Shown: positions 1 through 7,751 of the stretch, in pieces | Layout: each line of letters starts with the position of its first letter | How positions within the stretch are numbered: the first letter of the stretch is position 1 | DNA from: a bacterium ADurb.Bin243 | GTDB taxonomy: Bacteria > Muiribacteriota > UBA9980 | Reading direction: 5' to 3' | NCBI GenBank assembly: GCA_002069765.1 | Contig: MWBZ01000027.1 | Coordinates: 1 to 44,662, forward strand | DNA: 44,662 bases | Program-made: the position numbers and the translations under genes | Notes under the pieces: generated by a model | Database searches by the model: none | What the model was told of the DNA's origin: nothing | What the model saw: the letters and a program-made list of their open reading frames with translations, nothing else

Positions 1-68
1 TGATCAACGTGTCCGATCGTGCCTATGTTAAGATGCGGCTTATTTCTTTCGAATTTTTCTTTTGCCAT
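1..68 (-). CDS. tuf: Elongation factor Tu, N-terminus only (cut by window edge)
   Basis: The minus strand reads [20 protein letters not shown] followed by VD, the standard start of EF-Tu, the GTPase that delivers aminoacyl-tRNA to the ribosome. Only about 22 codons are inside the window. An AGGAGG Shine-Dalgarno lies 11 nt before the ATG. It is the last gene of the str operon, 126 nt after fusA, the usual order. It may also have its own promoter in that gap. Confidence 0.97.
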   Translation of the reverse strand, partial: MAKEKFERNKPHLNIGTIGHVD

Positions 69-127
69 TTTAAATGTATCCTCCTGAATTTTATAAATTA
101 ATTTTTACTGTTTTTTTGATTCCAAAT

Positions 128-133
128 ATTATA
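128..133 (-). promoter_or_regulatory. Candidate internal tuf promoter (extended -10)
   Basis: The minus strand of the fusA-tuf gap contains TGTTATAAT, a perfect extended -10 (TG-N-TATAAT). The -35 position is poor (TTTAAT at about 17 nt). The gap is very AT-rich, so a chance match is possible. A separate tuf promoter would fit the high demand for EF-Tu. Confidence 0.45.
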
Positions 134-194
134 ACATATTTTTTTCAAAAATTAAAGATATATTAATATTAATTTTTGAATCATTTCGTTACAA

Positions 195-2504
195 TTAAGA
201 TTTGCCTCTAAATCTTTCTACTATTTGCTCCGAGAGCGTCTGAGGTAACTGTTCATAATTTGAGAACTGCATGGTATAGGTTCCACGCCCCTGCGTCAGT
301 GACCGTAAAGAAGTTGAATAACCGAACATTTCTGATAGTGGAACATGCCCTTTGATGATCTGAGTGTTTCCTCTCATTTCCATACCTTCAATTTTACCTC
401 TTCTGGAATTAAGATCGCCCATAACTTCACCCATGTAGTCTTCGGGGACGACGATCTCTATTTCCATATACGGCTCGAGCAATATAGGCGCGCACTTTTT
501 GCATCCTTCGCGGAACGCCATCGACGCCGCGATTTTAAAAGCCATTTCCGAGGAATCCACTTCGTGGTAAGAACCGTCGAGTAATTTCACGCAAAGGTCG
601 ACAACCGGGAAACCTGCGAGCGTGCCGCTTTCTGCGGCTTCGCGCACGCCTTTTTCAATAGCCGGTATGTATTCGCGCGGAATCGTCCCGCCGATGATCT
701 TATTTTCAAAAACTATTCCCGACTTAGGCGGCATAGGGGATATTTCGATTTCGCAATGGCCGTACTGGCCGCGGCCGCCGCTCTGGCGGACGTAACGGCC
801 TTCGATCTTAGTCGATTTTGTGACCGTTTCCTTGTAGGCGACCTGGGGCTTGCCTACATTTGCCTCCACTTTGAACTCGCGGATAAGCCTGTCGACGATA
901 ATTTCGAGATGGAGTTCGCCCATTCCGCCGATAAGCGTCTGCTGGGTTTCCTCGTTGGTCGAAACTCTGAACGTCGGGTCTTCTTCGGCGAGCTTCGCCA
1001 GAGAAGTGCCGAGCTTGTCCTGATCGGCTTTGGTCTTCGGCTCGATAGCAACGTGGATAACGGGTTCGGGGAAAACAATCTTTTCGAGCACGATCGGATT
1101 GCTCTGTTCGGTAAGCGTATCGCCCGTAGTGGTATTTTTCAACCCTACAGCGGCGGCTATATCGCCCGCGTAAACCCTGTCGATCTGCGTGCGCCTGTTG
1201 GCGTGCATCTGCAAAAGCCTGCCGATGCGTTCGGTGGTACCGCGCATCGAATTATAAATATAAGAACCGGAAGTTAAAACGCCCGAGTAAACTCTGAAGT
1301 AAGTTAATTTTCCGACGTAAGGGTCGGTCATTATCTTGAACGCGAGAGCGGAGAATTTTTCGTTATCGGCGGTCTGGCGGGTCAACGGCTCTTCGGTTTT
1401 GGGATGGATACCCGTTACCGGAGGAACGTCGAGCGGAGAAGGCAGATAATCCACTATCGCGTCGAGCATGGTCTGGACGCCTTTATTTTTAAAAGAGGAG
1501 CCGCATATAACCGGAGTTATATTCATGGCTATGGTGGCGCTTCTGATGGCGCGCTTTATCTCTTCTTTTGACATTTCAACGCCTTCGACGTACTTGTGAT
1601 ACAATTCCTCGTCGTGCTCCGAAATTTTTTCGATCATATATTCGCGCGCGTGTTTGCACGCTTCTAAATAATCGGCCGGGATGTCGAGGATATCGTATTT
1701 TACGCCGAGCGTAGAATCGTCGAACAGGTAAAGCTTCATTTCGATCAGGTCGATGCAGCCTTTAAAGGTGTCTTCCTTGCCGAACGGAAGCTGTATGGGT
1801 ACCGGATTCGCGCCCAGGCGCGACTTCATCATTTCTACCACGCGTTCGAAGTCGGAACCGATGCGGTCCATTTTATTGACGTACGCAAGCCTCGGAACCT
1901 TGTATTTATCGGCCTGTCTCCAGACCGTTTCCGACTGCGGCTGAACTCCGCCCACAGCGCAAAATACGGCAACTGCGCCGTCTAATACGCGAAGCGATCT
2001 TTCAACCTCGACGGTGAAGTCAACGTGTCCGGGCGTATCTATAATGTTGATTCGATTGCTTCTCCAGTAGGTGGTTGTAGCAGCCGAAGTTATAGTTATG
2101 CCGCGTTCGCGTTCCTGGACCATCCAGTCCATAGTGGCGCATCCGTCATGGACTTCGCCTATTCTATGAACCACGCCGGTATAAAACAGTATTCTTTCGG
2201 TAGTCGTAGTTTTCCCCGCGTCGATATGAGCCATGATACCGATGTTGCGCGTGTTTTCGAGAGCGAATTCGCGCTTTTCGATATGTTTGATCTCCACTAT
2301 TGGTTCGGCGGCTTTCGCCGCGGGCTTTTCAGTTTTAGCGGACGCCGCTTCGACTTTAGTTACCTCCGCCACAGGCGCATTGTCGGCCTGAGGTTCGGCT
2401 TCGATTACGGCAACCGTGCTTTGAGCGCTCATTAAATTTTCGGCATGACTGTTGATGTCGGTACTCATTAAATCCCCGTTTTTCTCCTTCTGGGTCTTAC
2501 TCAT
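195..2504 (-). CDS. fusA: Elongation factor G with N-terminal extension
   Basis: This is the translocation GTPase of the ribosome. Seen: P-loop AHIDAGKTT (about residues 92-100), [13 protein letters not shown], and the later EF-G domains through to a normal C-terminus. The protein is 769 residues, longer than the usual roughly 690-700, because about 70 Ala/Glu/Lys/Pro-rich residues precede the canonical [16 protein letters not shown]. The start is ambiguous. ATG at 2504 has a weak AGGG upstream; ATG at 2468 (codon 13) has GGGG five nt and AAGGAG fifteen nt upstream. Either start keeps most of the extension. It lies between rpsG (58-nt gap) and tuf in the str operon. Confidence 0.97.
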   Translation of the reverse strand: MSKTQKEKNGDLMSTDINSHAENLMSAQSTVAVIEAEPQADNAPVAEVTKVEAASAKTEKPAAKAAEPIVEIKHIEKREFALENTRNIGIMAHIDAGKTTTTERILFYTGVVHRIGEVHDGCATMDWMVQERERGITITSAATTTYWRSNRINIIDTPGHVDFTVEVERSLRVLDGAVAVFCAVGGVQPQSETVWRQADKYKVPRLAYVNKMDRIGSDFERVVEMMKSRLGANPVPIQLPFGKEDTFKGCIDLIEMKLYLFDDSTLGVKYDILDIPADYLEACKHAREYMIEKISEHDEELYHKYVEGVEMSKEEIKRAIRSATIAMNITPVICGSSFKNKGVQTMLDAIVDYLPSPLDVPPVTGIHPKTEEPLTRQTADNEKFSALAFKIMTDPYVGKLTYFRVYSGVLTSGSYIYNSMRGTTERIGRLLQMHANRRTQIDRVYAGDIAAAVGLKNTTTGDTLTEQSNPIVLEKIVFPEPVIHVAIEPKTKADQDKLGTSLAKLAEEDPTFRVSTNEETQQTLIGGMGELHLEIIVDRLIREFKVEANVGKPQVAYKETVTKSTKIEGRYVRQSGGRGQYGHCEIEISPMPPKSGIVFENKIIGGTIPREYIPAIEKGVREAAESGTLAGFPVVDLCVKLLDGSYHEVDSSEMAFKIAASMAFREGCKKCAPILLEPYMEIEIVVPEDYMGEVMGDLNSRRGKIEGMEMRGNTQIIKGHVPLSEMFGYSTSLRSLTQGRGTYTMQFSNYEQLPQTLSEQIVERFRGKS

Positions 2505-2562
2505 TTATAAATGCCCTATCTAGTAAATAGTTCTTTTCTTTTTTAAGATAATGTAATATATT

Positions 2563-3036
2563 TTACCACTTGAAGTGCGAGAACGCTTTGTTAGCTTCTG
2601 CCATTTTGTGCGTGTCTTCGCGTTTTTTAATCGTCGAGCCCTGGTTGTTGTATGCGTCGAGCAGTTCGTTGGCGAGGTTTTCGCCCATCGAGCGGCCTGA
2701 TCTGCTTCTGGAATAGTTTATGATCCAGCGGAACGCAAGCGCCATGCTGCGGTCTTTTTTGATTTCGAGCGGAACCTGATATGTAGCGCCGCCGACGCGT
2801 CTGGATTTAACTTCGAGAAGCGGCATCGCGTTCTGAAGAGCCTGTCTGAAAACTTCTAAAGGCTCTTTGTCTTTTACTTTTGTTTTCAGTATTTCGAGCG
2901 CTCCGTAAACGATATTGTGCGAAGTATTCTTTTTGCCTTCATACATTAAGTTGTTGGCGAATTTTTCGAGCACTACATCATTGTAAATGGGATCGCCCGG
3001 GGTTTTTCTTTTAAGAGCTTCTTTTCTTCTTCCCAT
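2563..3036 (-). CDS. rpsG: 30S ribosomal protein S7
   Basis: The 157-residue protein begins MGRRKEALKRKTPGDPIYND and ends KMAEANKAFSHFKW, typical of bacterial S7, the primary 16S rRNA-binding protein that organises the 30S head. Length is normal. It starts 26 nt after rpsL and precedes fusA, the conserved str order. In other bacteria S7 can repress translation of its own operon; no specific S7-binding site could be recognised here by eye. It ends with TAA. Confidence 0.98.
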   Translation of the reverse strand: MGRRKEALKRKTPGDPIYNDVVLEKFANNLMYEGKKNTSHNIVYGALEILKTKVKDKEPLEVFRQALQNAMPLLEVKSRRVGGATYQVPLEIKKDRSMALAFRWIINYSRSRSGRSMGENLANELLDAYNNQGSTIKKREDTHKMAEANKAFSHFKW

Positions 3037-3062
3037 TATCGCTATCCTCCGTCTTAGCTAGA

Positions 3063-3437
3063 TTACTTTTTAGGTGTTTTCGCGCCGTATTTCGAGCGGC
3101 TCTGTCTTCTGCCGTCAACGCCCGCGGTGTCGAGAACGCCGCGAACTATATGGTAACGGATACCAGGTAAGTCTTTTACGCGTCCTCCGCGTATTAAAAC
3201 TATCGAGTGTTCCTGTAAATTATGTCCGACACCCGGAATGTAAGCCGTAACTTCTATGCCGGTGGTGAGCCTTACCCTCGCGACTTTACGTAAAGCCGAG
3301 TTAGGTTTTTTAGGCGTGATCGTCCATACCCTTGTGCAAACACCCCTTTTCTGAGGGCATTCGTTCATTGCGGGGCATTTGGTTTTGTTTGTGATCTGTT
3401 TGCGCCCCATCCTGATCAATTGATTAATCGTCGGCAT
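3063..3437 (-). CDS. rpsL: 30S ribosomal protein S12
   Basis: The 124-residue protein contains [20 protein letters not shown] and [19 protein letters not shown], the decoding-centre loops of S12. The lysines in TPKKPNSAL (K43, K44, counting Met) and K88 in RVKDLPG are present, so the streptomycin-sensitive residues are unchanged. The Asp in RVKDLPG is the site that RimO methylthiolates in some bacteria. It is the first gene of the str operon, with an AGGAGG-like Shine-Dalgarno just before ATG. Its leader of about 145 nt carries a terminator-like hairpin. Confidence 0.98.
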   Translation of the reverse strand: MPTINQLIRMGRKQITNKTKCPAMNECPQKRGVCTRVWTITPKKPNSALRKVARVRLTTGIEVTAYIPGVGHNLQEHSIVLIRGGRVKDLPGIRYHIVRGVLDTAGVDGRRQSRSKYGAKTPKK

Positions 3438-3502
3438 TAATTTCCTCCTTTTTGCCGTTATTTTGCTTTAACTTTATAAATTTAAATTATTTAAAATAGA
3501 AT

Positions 3503-3530
3503 AAAAAACATTATTGATTGCTCAATAATG
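3503..3530 (-). terminator. Terminator-like hairpin in the str operon leader
   Basis: Plus-strand arms CATTATTGA (3509-3517) and TCAATAATG (3522-3530) are a perfect 9-bp inverted repeat with a 4-nt loop. On the minus strand the hairpin is followed directly by TTTTTT (3503-3508). It lies between the str promoter and rpsL, so it could act as an attenuator. The stem is AT-rich and therefore weak. Confidence 0.5.
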
Positions 3531-3589
3531 TACGCTTCCCAAAGATATTTTAATACCTTTTAGCGAATAAATAACTTAAATTTCGTATT

Positions 3590-3618
3590 ATTATAGTAAA
3601 AAAATCCTGTTTTGTCAA
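3590..3618 (-). promoter_or_regulatory. str operon promoter
   Basis: Minus strand TTGACA (3613-3618), 17-nt spacer, TATAAT (3590-3595): a perfect sigma70-type consensus. Predicted transcription start is about 3583, giving a leader of about 145 nt before rpsL. The rest of the 3438-3780 gap is AT-rich with long T runs. I see no other gene and no clear terminator for the upstream ABC-F gene. Confidence 0.9.
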
Positions 3619-3780
3619 GTAAAATCAATATTTATTTTTATTTCTTATATATTTTTTAAGGGTTTTTCCGCTAATTCGGTGACCGGTCTTAATAAAAAGC
3701 ATTATTTTTGTCAGAATTATTTTTTTGCTATTTTTTTTATTTCACGTTTATTTTTTTGTCGGTGCGGTTTACTAATAAAA

Positions 3781-5307
3781 TCAACTATTGAAAAGACGCG
3801 GCGAATCGAGTTCTTTATTTTTCAAATATTCGCCGTACTTTCCTTCATAGGTAATAATACTCTTATCGTTTATTATAAGCGTCCTGTCGGCGACGCTGTT
3901 AACGAAGCGCCTATCGTGCGAACATATCAGCATGGCGCCGTCATAATCCGCCAGAACTTCTTCGAGCGCGGCGAGAGAAAATAGATCCAGGTAATTCGTA
4001 GGTTCGTCGAGGACCAAAAAATTAAATCCGGCGAGCAGTATTTTGGCGATCGCCGTCTTTACGCGTTCGCCCCCGCTGAGCATAGACGCTTTTTTGTGCA
4101 CTTCGTCGCGGCGGAAAAGAAGCCCTGCCAGAAGAGTCCTGACGGTAGTTTCGTCGTATGACGACGATTCCAGAACGTTTTCCAGAACGCTTTTTCGGTA
4201 ATCGAGCGTTTCGACGCCCTGACCGAAGTAACCGATTCTCGCCTGAGCGGATATCCTTATATTTTCCGCAGCGGCCATTATCATTTTTATCAGCGTGGTT
4301 TTTCCGCAGCCGTTAGGGCCTATCAACGCCGTTTTAGCCCGGGCCGGAATTTCGAATCGGGCATCTTCGAATATTATTTTTTCGCCGAAATTTTTGCCGA
4401 GGTTATCGCACGAAACAACTGCCCTTGCATGAACGCGGCCGTGTTCGGGAACGCTTATTTTAACTCTGCCGGGCCTGTAAGGCTTTTCTTTGACTTCGAG
4501 CTGCGAGAGCCTGGATTTTAAAGCTTCCGCGGCGCCGTCGATTTTCTTTTTTTTCGAGTTGATTCCCCTGGTATGAAGACGCGCCTCGGAATTACCCATG
4601 CGTTTCGGCGTTTTTCTCATTTCCCTCGATTTTTGCTTTTTATCCACGATAGCCCGCTCGATGCGTTTTTTCTCAGACAGGTAATCGTAATATTCGAACT
4701 CGGCCCGGTCAAATATAAGCTTTTTCTGATATTCATATTCAAGATATCCGCAATCGAAATCGTTGATTTTAGAATTTTCGATTTCGATAATCCTGCAGCA
4801 AAGCTTTTGCAGTAAAGTGCGGTCGTGCGAAACGATTATCAGCGTGCCTCTAAATTCTTTGAGTTTTTCTTCGAGGATTTCGATTGCGCGCATATCCAGA
4901 TTCGAAGTCGGTTCGTCCATAATTAAAATGTCGCTCGCCATTTCGAGCGCCGCCGAAATTCTGTACCTGGTTTTTTCGCCGCCGCTTAAATAGTCTCTGT
5001 ATTCATCCGCGGCATTAAATTCCGCCGATACCGCGCCGGGAAAATCGCCCGCTTCGACGCCGCCGCGGCCGCTTTCGGTAAAACCTTCGTCCAGCTGGGC
5101 CGCGTAAGAAACGGAGCCGTTTATTACAACTTCTCCGCTATCGGGGGTTTTAACTCCCGAGAGAATATCGAGCAGCGTGGTTTTTCCGCAGCCGTTAACC
5201 CCCGTTATAGCTATTTTTTCACCTTCGTAGATTCTCAGGCTGCCGCATTCGAAAAGCAGCCTGTCGCCGTAGTATTTTTTTATTTTATTCAAGCTTATTT
5301 TCAACAT
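3781..5307 (-). CDS. ABC-F ATPase, probable antibiotic-resistance ribosomal protection protein
   Basis: This is a soluble twin-ATPase ABC protein with no membrane domain. Seen: Walker A GVNGCGKTT (about 36-44), signature LSGGEKTRYR (about 108), Walker B ILIMDEPT, then a basic linker of about 80 residues, second Walker A GPNGCGKTT (about 329), second signature LSGGERVKTA (about 408) and LDEPTNYLD. Family knowledge: ABC-F proteins bind the ribosomal E site; resistance members (Vga, Lsa, Msr, VmlR types) displace macrolide, lincosamide, streptogramin or pleuromutilin drugs. The 508-residue length and the start KISLNKIKKYYGDRLLFE resemble the Firmicute resistance type more than housekeeping EttA/Uup. 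The leader has an attenuator-like layout, which supports a drug-inducible role. The specific drug class cannot be read from sequence. Confidence 0.9.
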   Translation of the reverse strand: MLKISLNKIKKYYGDRLLFECGSLRIYEGEKIAITGVNGCGKTTLLDILSGVKTPDSGEVVINGSVSYAAQLDEGFTESGRGGVEAGDFPGAVSAEFNAADEYRDYLSGGEKTRYRISAALEMASDILIMDEPTSNLDMRAIEILEEKLKEFRGTLIIVSHDRTLLQKLCCRIIEIENSKINDFDCGYLEYEYQKKLIFDRAEFEYYDYLSEKKRIERAIVDKKQKSREMRKTPKRMGNSEARLHTRGINSKKKKIDGAAEALKSRLSQLEVKEKPYRPGRVKISVPEHGRVHARAVVSCDNLGKNFGEKIIFEDARFEIPARAKTALIGPNGCGKTTLIKMIMAAAENIRISAQARIGYFGQGVETLDYRKSVLENVLESSSYDETTVRTLLAGLLFRRDEVHKKASMLSGGERVKTAIAKILLAGFNFLVLDEPTNYLDLFSLAALEEVLADYDGAMLICSHDRRFVNSVADRTLIINDKSIITYEGKYGEYLKNKELDSPRLFNS

Positions 5308-5341
5308 AAAAATCCCTCCCGGTAAATCCGGCAGGGATTTT
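5308..5341 (-). terminator. Hairpin of the ABC-F leader: terminator that also contains the Shine-Dalgarno
   Basis: Plus-strand arms AAAATCCCT (5309-5317) and AGGGATTTT (5333-5341) pair perfectly. After a C-C mismatch, CCGG (5319-5322) pairs with CCGG (5328-5331) around a 5-nt loop. On the minus strand the 3' arm contains the Shine-Dalgarno GGGAGGG (5314-5320) and runs into TTTTT directly before the ATG at 5307. Forming it should terminate transcription, hide the ribosome-binding site, or both. Confidence 0.85.
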
Positions 5342-5497
5342 ATTTAAACGGATAAATATATATCGGACGTAAGACGGCGCCGCGAATCGTATATATCGTT
5401 TTTTTAGAATATAGTCCCCGCCGGAAAAATAATCAGATGCGGCAAGCGCGAGCTGCGCCGCCGGCGTTTAATTTTAATTTTTCCGTTATTTTAAGGG

Positions 5498-5509
5498 CTA
5501 TATTCTCAT
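5498..5509 (-). CDS. Three-codon upstream ORF (Met-Arg-Ile) in the ABC-F leader
   Basis: Minus strand AAGGTGG (5514-5520), 4-nt spacer, ATG AGA ATA TAG. A strong Shine-Dalgarno before a 3-codon ORF inside a leader has little purpose except regulation. Very short leader peptides, some with an Arg after Met, are known to arrest drug-bound ribosomes in resistance-gene leaders. Codons 2-4 are exactly the bases that pair with the antiterminator strand downstream. Confidence 0.7.
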   Translation of the reverse strand: MRI

Positions 5510-5568
5510 CTTGCCACCTTACGCTTATTAATAATTCTCTAAATTTCGACCGGTTTTCAGTTTTTTAT

Positions 5569-5597
5569 ATTTTATCAAATATTAACGCGTTTGTCAA
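5569..5597 (-). promoter_or_regulatory. ABC-F gene promoter
   Basis: Minus strand TTGACA (5592-5597), 17-nt spacer, TAAAAT (5569-5574). Predicted start is about 5562, so the leader before the ABC-F ATG is about 255 nt long. Confidence 0.85.
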
Positions 5598-5601
5598 CCC
5601 G

Positions 5602-5632
5602 GGAACCCATAAGTGTCAAGTTAAAGTTAAAA
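5602..5632. repeat. Dispersed repeat, copy 1 (partner at 14915-14951)
   Basis: GGAACCCATAAG (5602-5613) is identical to 14940-14951. TGTCAAGTTAAAGTTAAAA (5614-5632) matches 14915-14933 with one mismatch. The two blocks are in opposite order at the two sites. Both sites sit just upstream of the -35 of a minus-strand gene. It may be debris of an insertion sequence; no transposase is visible. Confidence 0.6.
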
Positions 5633-5688
5633 TGTCCGGTTTTTTAACATTTTGTTTTTTAAAAGTTTATTTATTAAAAACTGATCGC

Positions 5689-5723
5689 GGCATGGATCTT
5701 AAATTAACTTAGCGATCCATGCC
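5689..5723. repeat. 10-bp perfect inverted repeat
   Basis: GGCATGGATC (5689-5698) and GATCCATGCC (5714-5723) flank a 15-nt AT-rich loop. On the minus strand it is followed 8 nt later by TTTTT. It may be a second terminator after the Rpn gene or part of a small mobile element. Apart from this and the neighbouring hairpin I see no gene in 5600-5894. Confidence 0.6.
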
Positions 5724-5748
5724 GATGATTTCAGGATGCAGTAATAAG

Positions 5749-5800
5749 AAAGGCACCCGCCAGTCGCAACTGCGATCGTTGAAGTGCCTTTTTATTTTTT
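5749..5800. terminator. Bidirectional terminator downstream of the Rpn gene
   Basis: Arms AAAGGCAC (5749-5756) and GTGCCTTT (5784-5791) pair perfectly, with an inner CGC-AACT-GCG hairpin. The plus strand continues TTTATTTTTT. On the minus strand it lies about 100 nt after the end of the Rpn gene, with a poorer U tract. Confidence 0.65.
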
Positions 5801-5894
5801 ATCGGCGATAACCGTTAACGAACCCGAACATGGACTGAATCGGAACGCTACATGGCCAGCCCGGGACAAACCGGATGATAAGCACCGGCAAGTC

Positions 5895-6788
5895 CTATAT
5901 AATAAGTTTTCTGATCTCGTCTTCGGGCAGGCCTGAATACTTTATAACGGTATTAACATCCACGCCGTCGTGAAGCATCTGGCGGGCTATTTCAATCTTA
6001 CCTTCAATCTTACCTTCAATCTTACCTTCGATCTTACCTTTAGCCTCGCCTCTGGCCTCAGCATCCCTACGCGCTTCTTCAATCCTCGAAGCTTCGTCTA
6101 TTGATGCTTTGCGCCTGAAATCGATCAGTTCCTTGACGTAATTGTCGGCTACTGCGTGTCTGTACGCTTCTATGGCCATAACAATCTCCTCCTCGTTCTT
6201 TAAGGCCTCCGGTATCGGCGACAGCCGGTCCTGATATAACTCGCTGAACTTCAGCAGATAAAGCCACTTCTCGAACTTCGTCATCTCTTTGTAAGGCTTA
6301 TCTTTATCGTATTTGATGAGTTCTATATAATGCAGTTCCAGCTTATCCGTCAGTTCAGCGCCGCTTTTTACGTTCAGCAGGCGGAATGTATTGTGCAGAT
6401 CGGGCGTATAGTTAATCAACTCAAAATCGGTTATCGATATGCCTATGGTCATAGCCAGGTCCTGATACCTGCCGCCTGCTTCGAGCTGATCACCGAATAG
6501 TTTTGACAGATAATAAACCGTGCGGACTATGTAATCCTTCGCCGGCTTAAGCTGGACTTCTATGTTGTACCGGTGCCCCCGGCCGTCGACGGCCTTGATG
6601 TCGAGTATCGAGTGCTTTTCTTTTACGGTTTCCTTGTCTATGCTCGGGTTAAGTATCGTTATGTCCGTTATTGCATTCTGGCCCCCGTAACCGAGTATCG
6701 CATTCAACAGGGCCATCAGGATGCGCTTGTTCTCGTCCTTCGCAAAGACTATTTTGAATATAATATCGTTGATTATGCTGTATGACAA
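5895..6788 (-). CDS. Rpn-family recombination-promoting nuclease / putative transposase (PD-(D/E)XK)
   Basis: The 297-residue protein starts NDIIFKIVFAKDENKRILMA and has LDIKAVDGRGHRYNIEVQ (about residues 62-79), the D...ExQ core of the PD-(D/E)XK nuclease/transposase family (Rpn/YhgA-like). Known Rpn proteins promote RecA-independent recombination and some act in phage defence. The start is TTG at 6788, with GAGGAA about 8 nt upstream; no in-frame ATG fits better. The C-terminal region has a GEAKGKIEG... stretch with four KIEG units encoded by a 12-bp tandem repeat, then a helical tail that ends normally (LPEDEIRKLII). Such low-complexity linkers are common and variable in this family. Confidence 0.88.
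   Translation of the reverse strand: MSYSIINDIIFKIVFAKDENKRILMALLNAILGYGGQNAITDITILNPSIDKETVKEKHSILDIKAVDGRGHRYNIEVQLKPAKDYIVRTVYYLSKLFGDQLEAGGRYQDLAMTIGISITDFELINYTPDLHNTFRLLNVKSGAELTDKLELHYIELIKYDKDKPYKEMTKFEKWLYLLKFSELYQDRLSPIPEALKNEEEIVMAIEAYRHAVADNYVKELIDFRRKASIDEASRIEEARRDAEARGEAKGKIEGKIEGKIEGKIEIARQMLHDGVDVNTVIKYSGLPEDEIRKLII
5991..6038 (-). repeat. 12-bp tandem repeat, four copies, inside the Rpn gene
   Basis: Plus-strand unit TTCAATCTTACC at 5991-6002, 6003-6014 and 6015-6026, with one mismatch (TTCGATCTTACC) at 6027-6038. It encodes the KIEG repeats. Copy number could change by slippage without shifting the frame. Confidence 0.95.
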
Positions 6789-6844
6789 AACTTTTCCTCG
6801 CTTTTGACCGTTAATCGCCGAACTTTCTTCCTTATGCCGATAAC

Positions 6845-6873
6845 ATTATACCACAACCCGACCGTTATTGCAA
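6845..6873 (-). promoter_or_regulatory. Rpn gene promoter
   Basis: Minus strand TTGCAA (6868-6873), 17-nt spacer, TATAAT (6845-6850), followed by a leader of about 50 nt. Confidence 0.75.
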
Positions 6874-6880
6874 CCGGAGA

Positions 6881-6960
6881 AGTCATTAGTCGCTGGTGGT
6901 TAGTCGTTAGAGAGCCGCCCCCCGTTTCCCTGATGACTAACGACTGACGACTAACGACTG
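6881..6960. repeat. Inverted minisatellite of TTAGTCG-type units
   Basis: 6881-6910 contains AGTCATTAGTCG and TTAGTCGTTAG; 6931-6960 contains the complementary ACTAACGACTGACGACTAAC. The two halves form an imperfect inverted repeat around a C-rich 20-nt centre. The HEPN remnant runs into the right half and takes its stop codon there. Confidence 0.7.
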
Positions 6961-7300
6961 CATAAGAAAGACAACCCGATGCCTTTTTATCGTTTTATCG
7001 CTTTTAAACAGGGTAAAATCATAATCGCTCGATTGCCGCATTTCAAATATCTTGTTTAAGGCGCGGCCTAACGCTTTTGGAAGCGTACCCGTACTGATGA
7101 TTTTTTTTGAGAATGTCGATACGGTGCCGCTGTGCGATGATGTAGTAATCCCGTTATCTGCAAAAAAGGTCCTGGACCGCGTAAAACATCGCATAATATG
7201 TCCGCGAGACGGCCGCGTTAAATGAATCGTGTTGTATCAGCAGTTCCGCATTTTCGAGCTCTTTTAATGATTTCCGTATAAGGGAATCTAATTCATTCAT
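6937..7300 (-). pseudogene. HEPN-domain toxin, frameshifted
   Basis: Starting at ATG 7300 (AAGGA 8 nt upstream), the minus strand reads MNELDSLIRKSLKELENAEL and then AAVSRTYYAMFYAVQDLF, followed by a stop. One frame over, the protein continues FADNGITTSSHSGT...TGTLPKALGRALNKIFEMRQ and then SSDYDF, the normal second half of a HEPN domain. The frames join if one T is removed from the T6 run at 7162-7167. HEPN proteins of this type are RNase toxins paired with MNT nucleotidyltransferase antitoxins. The RX4-6H-type active-site motif is not clearly preserved. The start overlaps the MNT stop (ATGA). This could be a true pseudogene, a slippage site, or a homopolymer sequencing error. Confidence 0.85.
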
Positions 7301-7626
7301 GCCGCTATTCCTTCGTTTCTGGCGTTTACTATAAACGGCATTATCGAGTGTAAGTATTTTTCTACTGAAACCGGAACGACCGATATTGCGATTTCATATT
7401 TTAAAACGAGATCGTACACGTCATCGTTCATCCGGCTTATCTCATCATAAACATCCAGCTCCGAATCTTTTATGTCTAAAACGACGAGAAAATCGATGTC
7501 GGAATCACTTCTGGCGTCCCCGCGGGCGTAAGAGCCAAAAAGTATAAGGTTTTTTAGTTTGCCGGCATAGATTCTGTTAAGGGCTTTTTTTTAATCTGCC
7601 GTTATTTTTTCAACTATTTCGGGCAT
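7297..7626 (-). pseudogene. MNT-type minimal nucleotidyltransferase (antitoxin), in-frame stop at codon 12
   Basis: The minus strand reads MPEIVEKITAD, then TAA (7591-7593), then in the same frame KKALNRIYAGKLKNLILFGS, continuing YARGDARSDSDIDFLVVLD. GSYARGD...SDSDIDFLV is the GSX10DxD nucleotidyltransferase core. Family knowledge: MNT partners of HEPN toxins act as antitoxins, in studied cases by AMPylating the toxin. There is no usable ATG, GTG or TTG between the stop and the catalytic motif, so the gene looks broken by one base change (for example AAA or TTA to TAA). The end overlaps the HEPN start by 4 nt, the usual TA layout. The upstream region (7627-7750) shows no clear promoter. Confidence 0.85.
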
Positions 7627-7751
7627 TCAAGCACCATCGCTTTTATATTAAGATCATATTTCGCTGTCTTTAGATTGATTGACATTCTATCACATTCACG
7701 GTCTTTTTGCAACCCAATCGCATTTTTATATTTCGATCAAAAATTACCAAG

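Larger units (their letters stand above)
5308..5562 (-). promoter_or_regulatory. ABC-F leader with mutually exclusive hairpins (ribosome-mediated attenuator)
   Basis: Segment 1: uORF codons 2-4, AGAATATAG (5498-5506), complementary over 9 nt to CTATATTCT (5406-5414). Nested inside, CGGAAAAAT (5477-5485) pairs with ATTTTTCCG (5422-5430). Segment 2: CCGGCGGGGA (5415-5424) is complementary over 10 nt, with one G-U pair, to segment 3, TCCCTGCCGG (5328-5337), which is the 5' arm of the terminator. So 1:2 pairing leaves the terminator free to form, and 2:3 pairing breaks it. A ribosome stalled on the uORF would cover segment 1 and favour 2:3, switching the gene on. The pairings are read directly; the mechanism is inferred from known ABC-F and erm attenuators. 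Confidence 0.75.

Noticed and set aside
756-1277. 173-codon plus-strand open frame inside fusA
   Set aside because: It is antisense to a clear EF-G coding sequence and its translation resembles no protein; long antisense frames are expected in codon-biased genes.
5991-6038. CRISPR-like direct repeats
   Set aside because: The 12-bp units are contiguous without spacers and encode in-frame KIEG residues.
6881-6960. Attachment site or integron-type site
   Set aside because: The repeats are imperfect short units with no integrase, tRNA or target duplication nearby.
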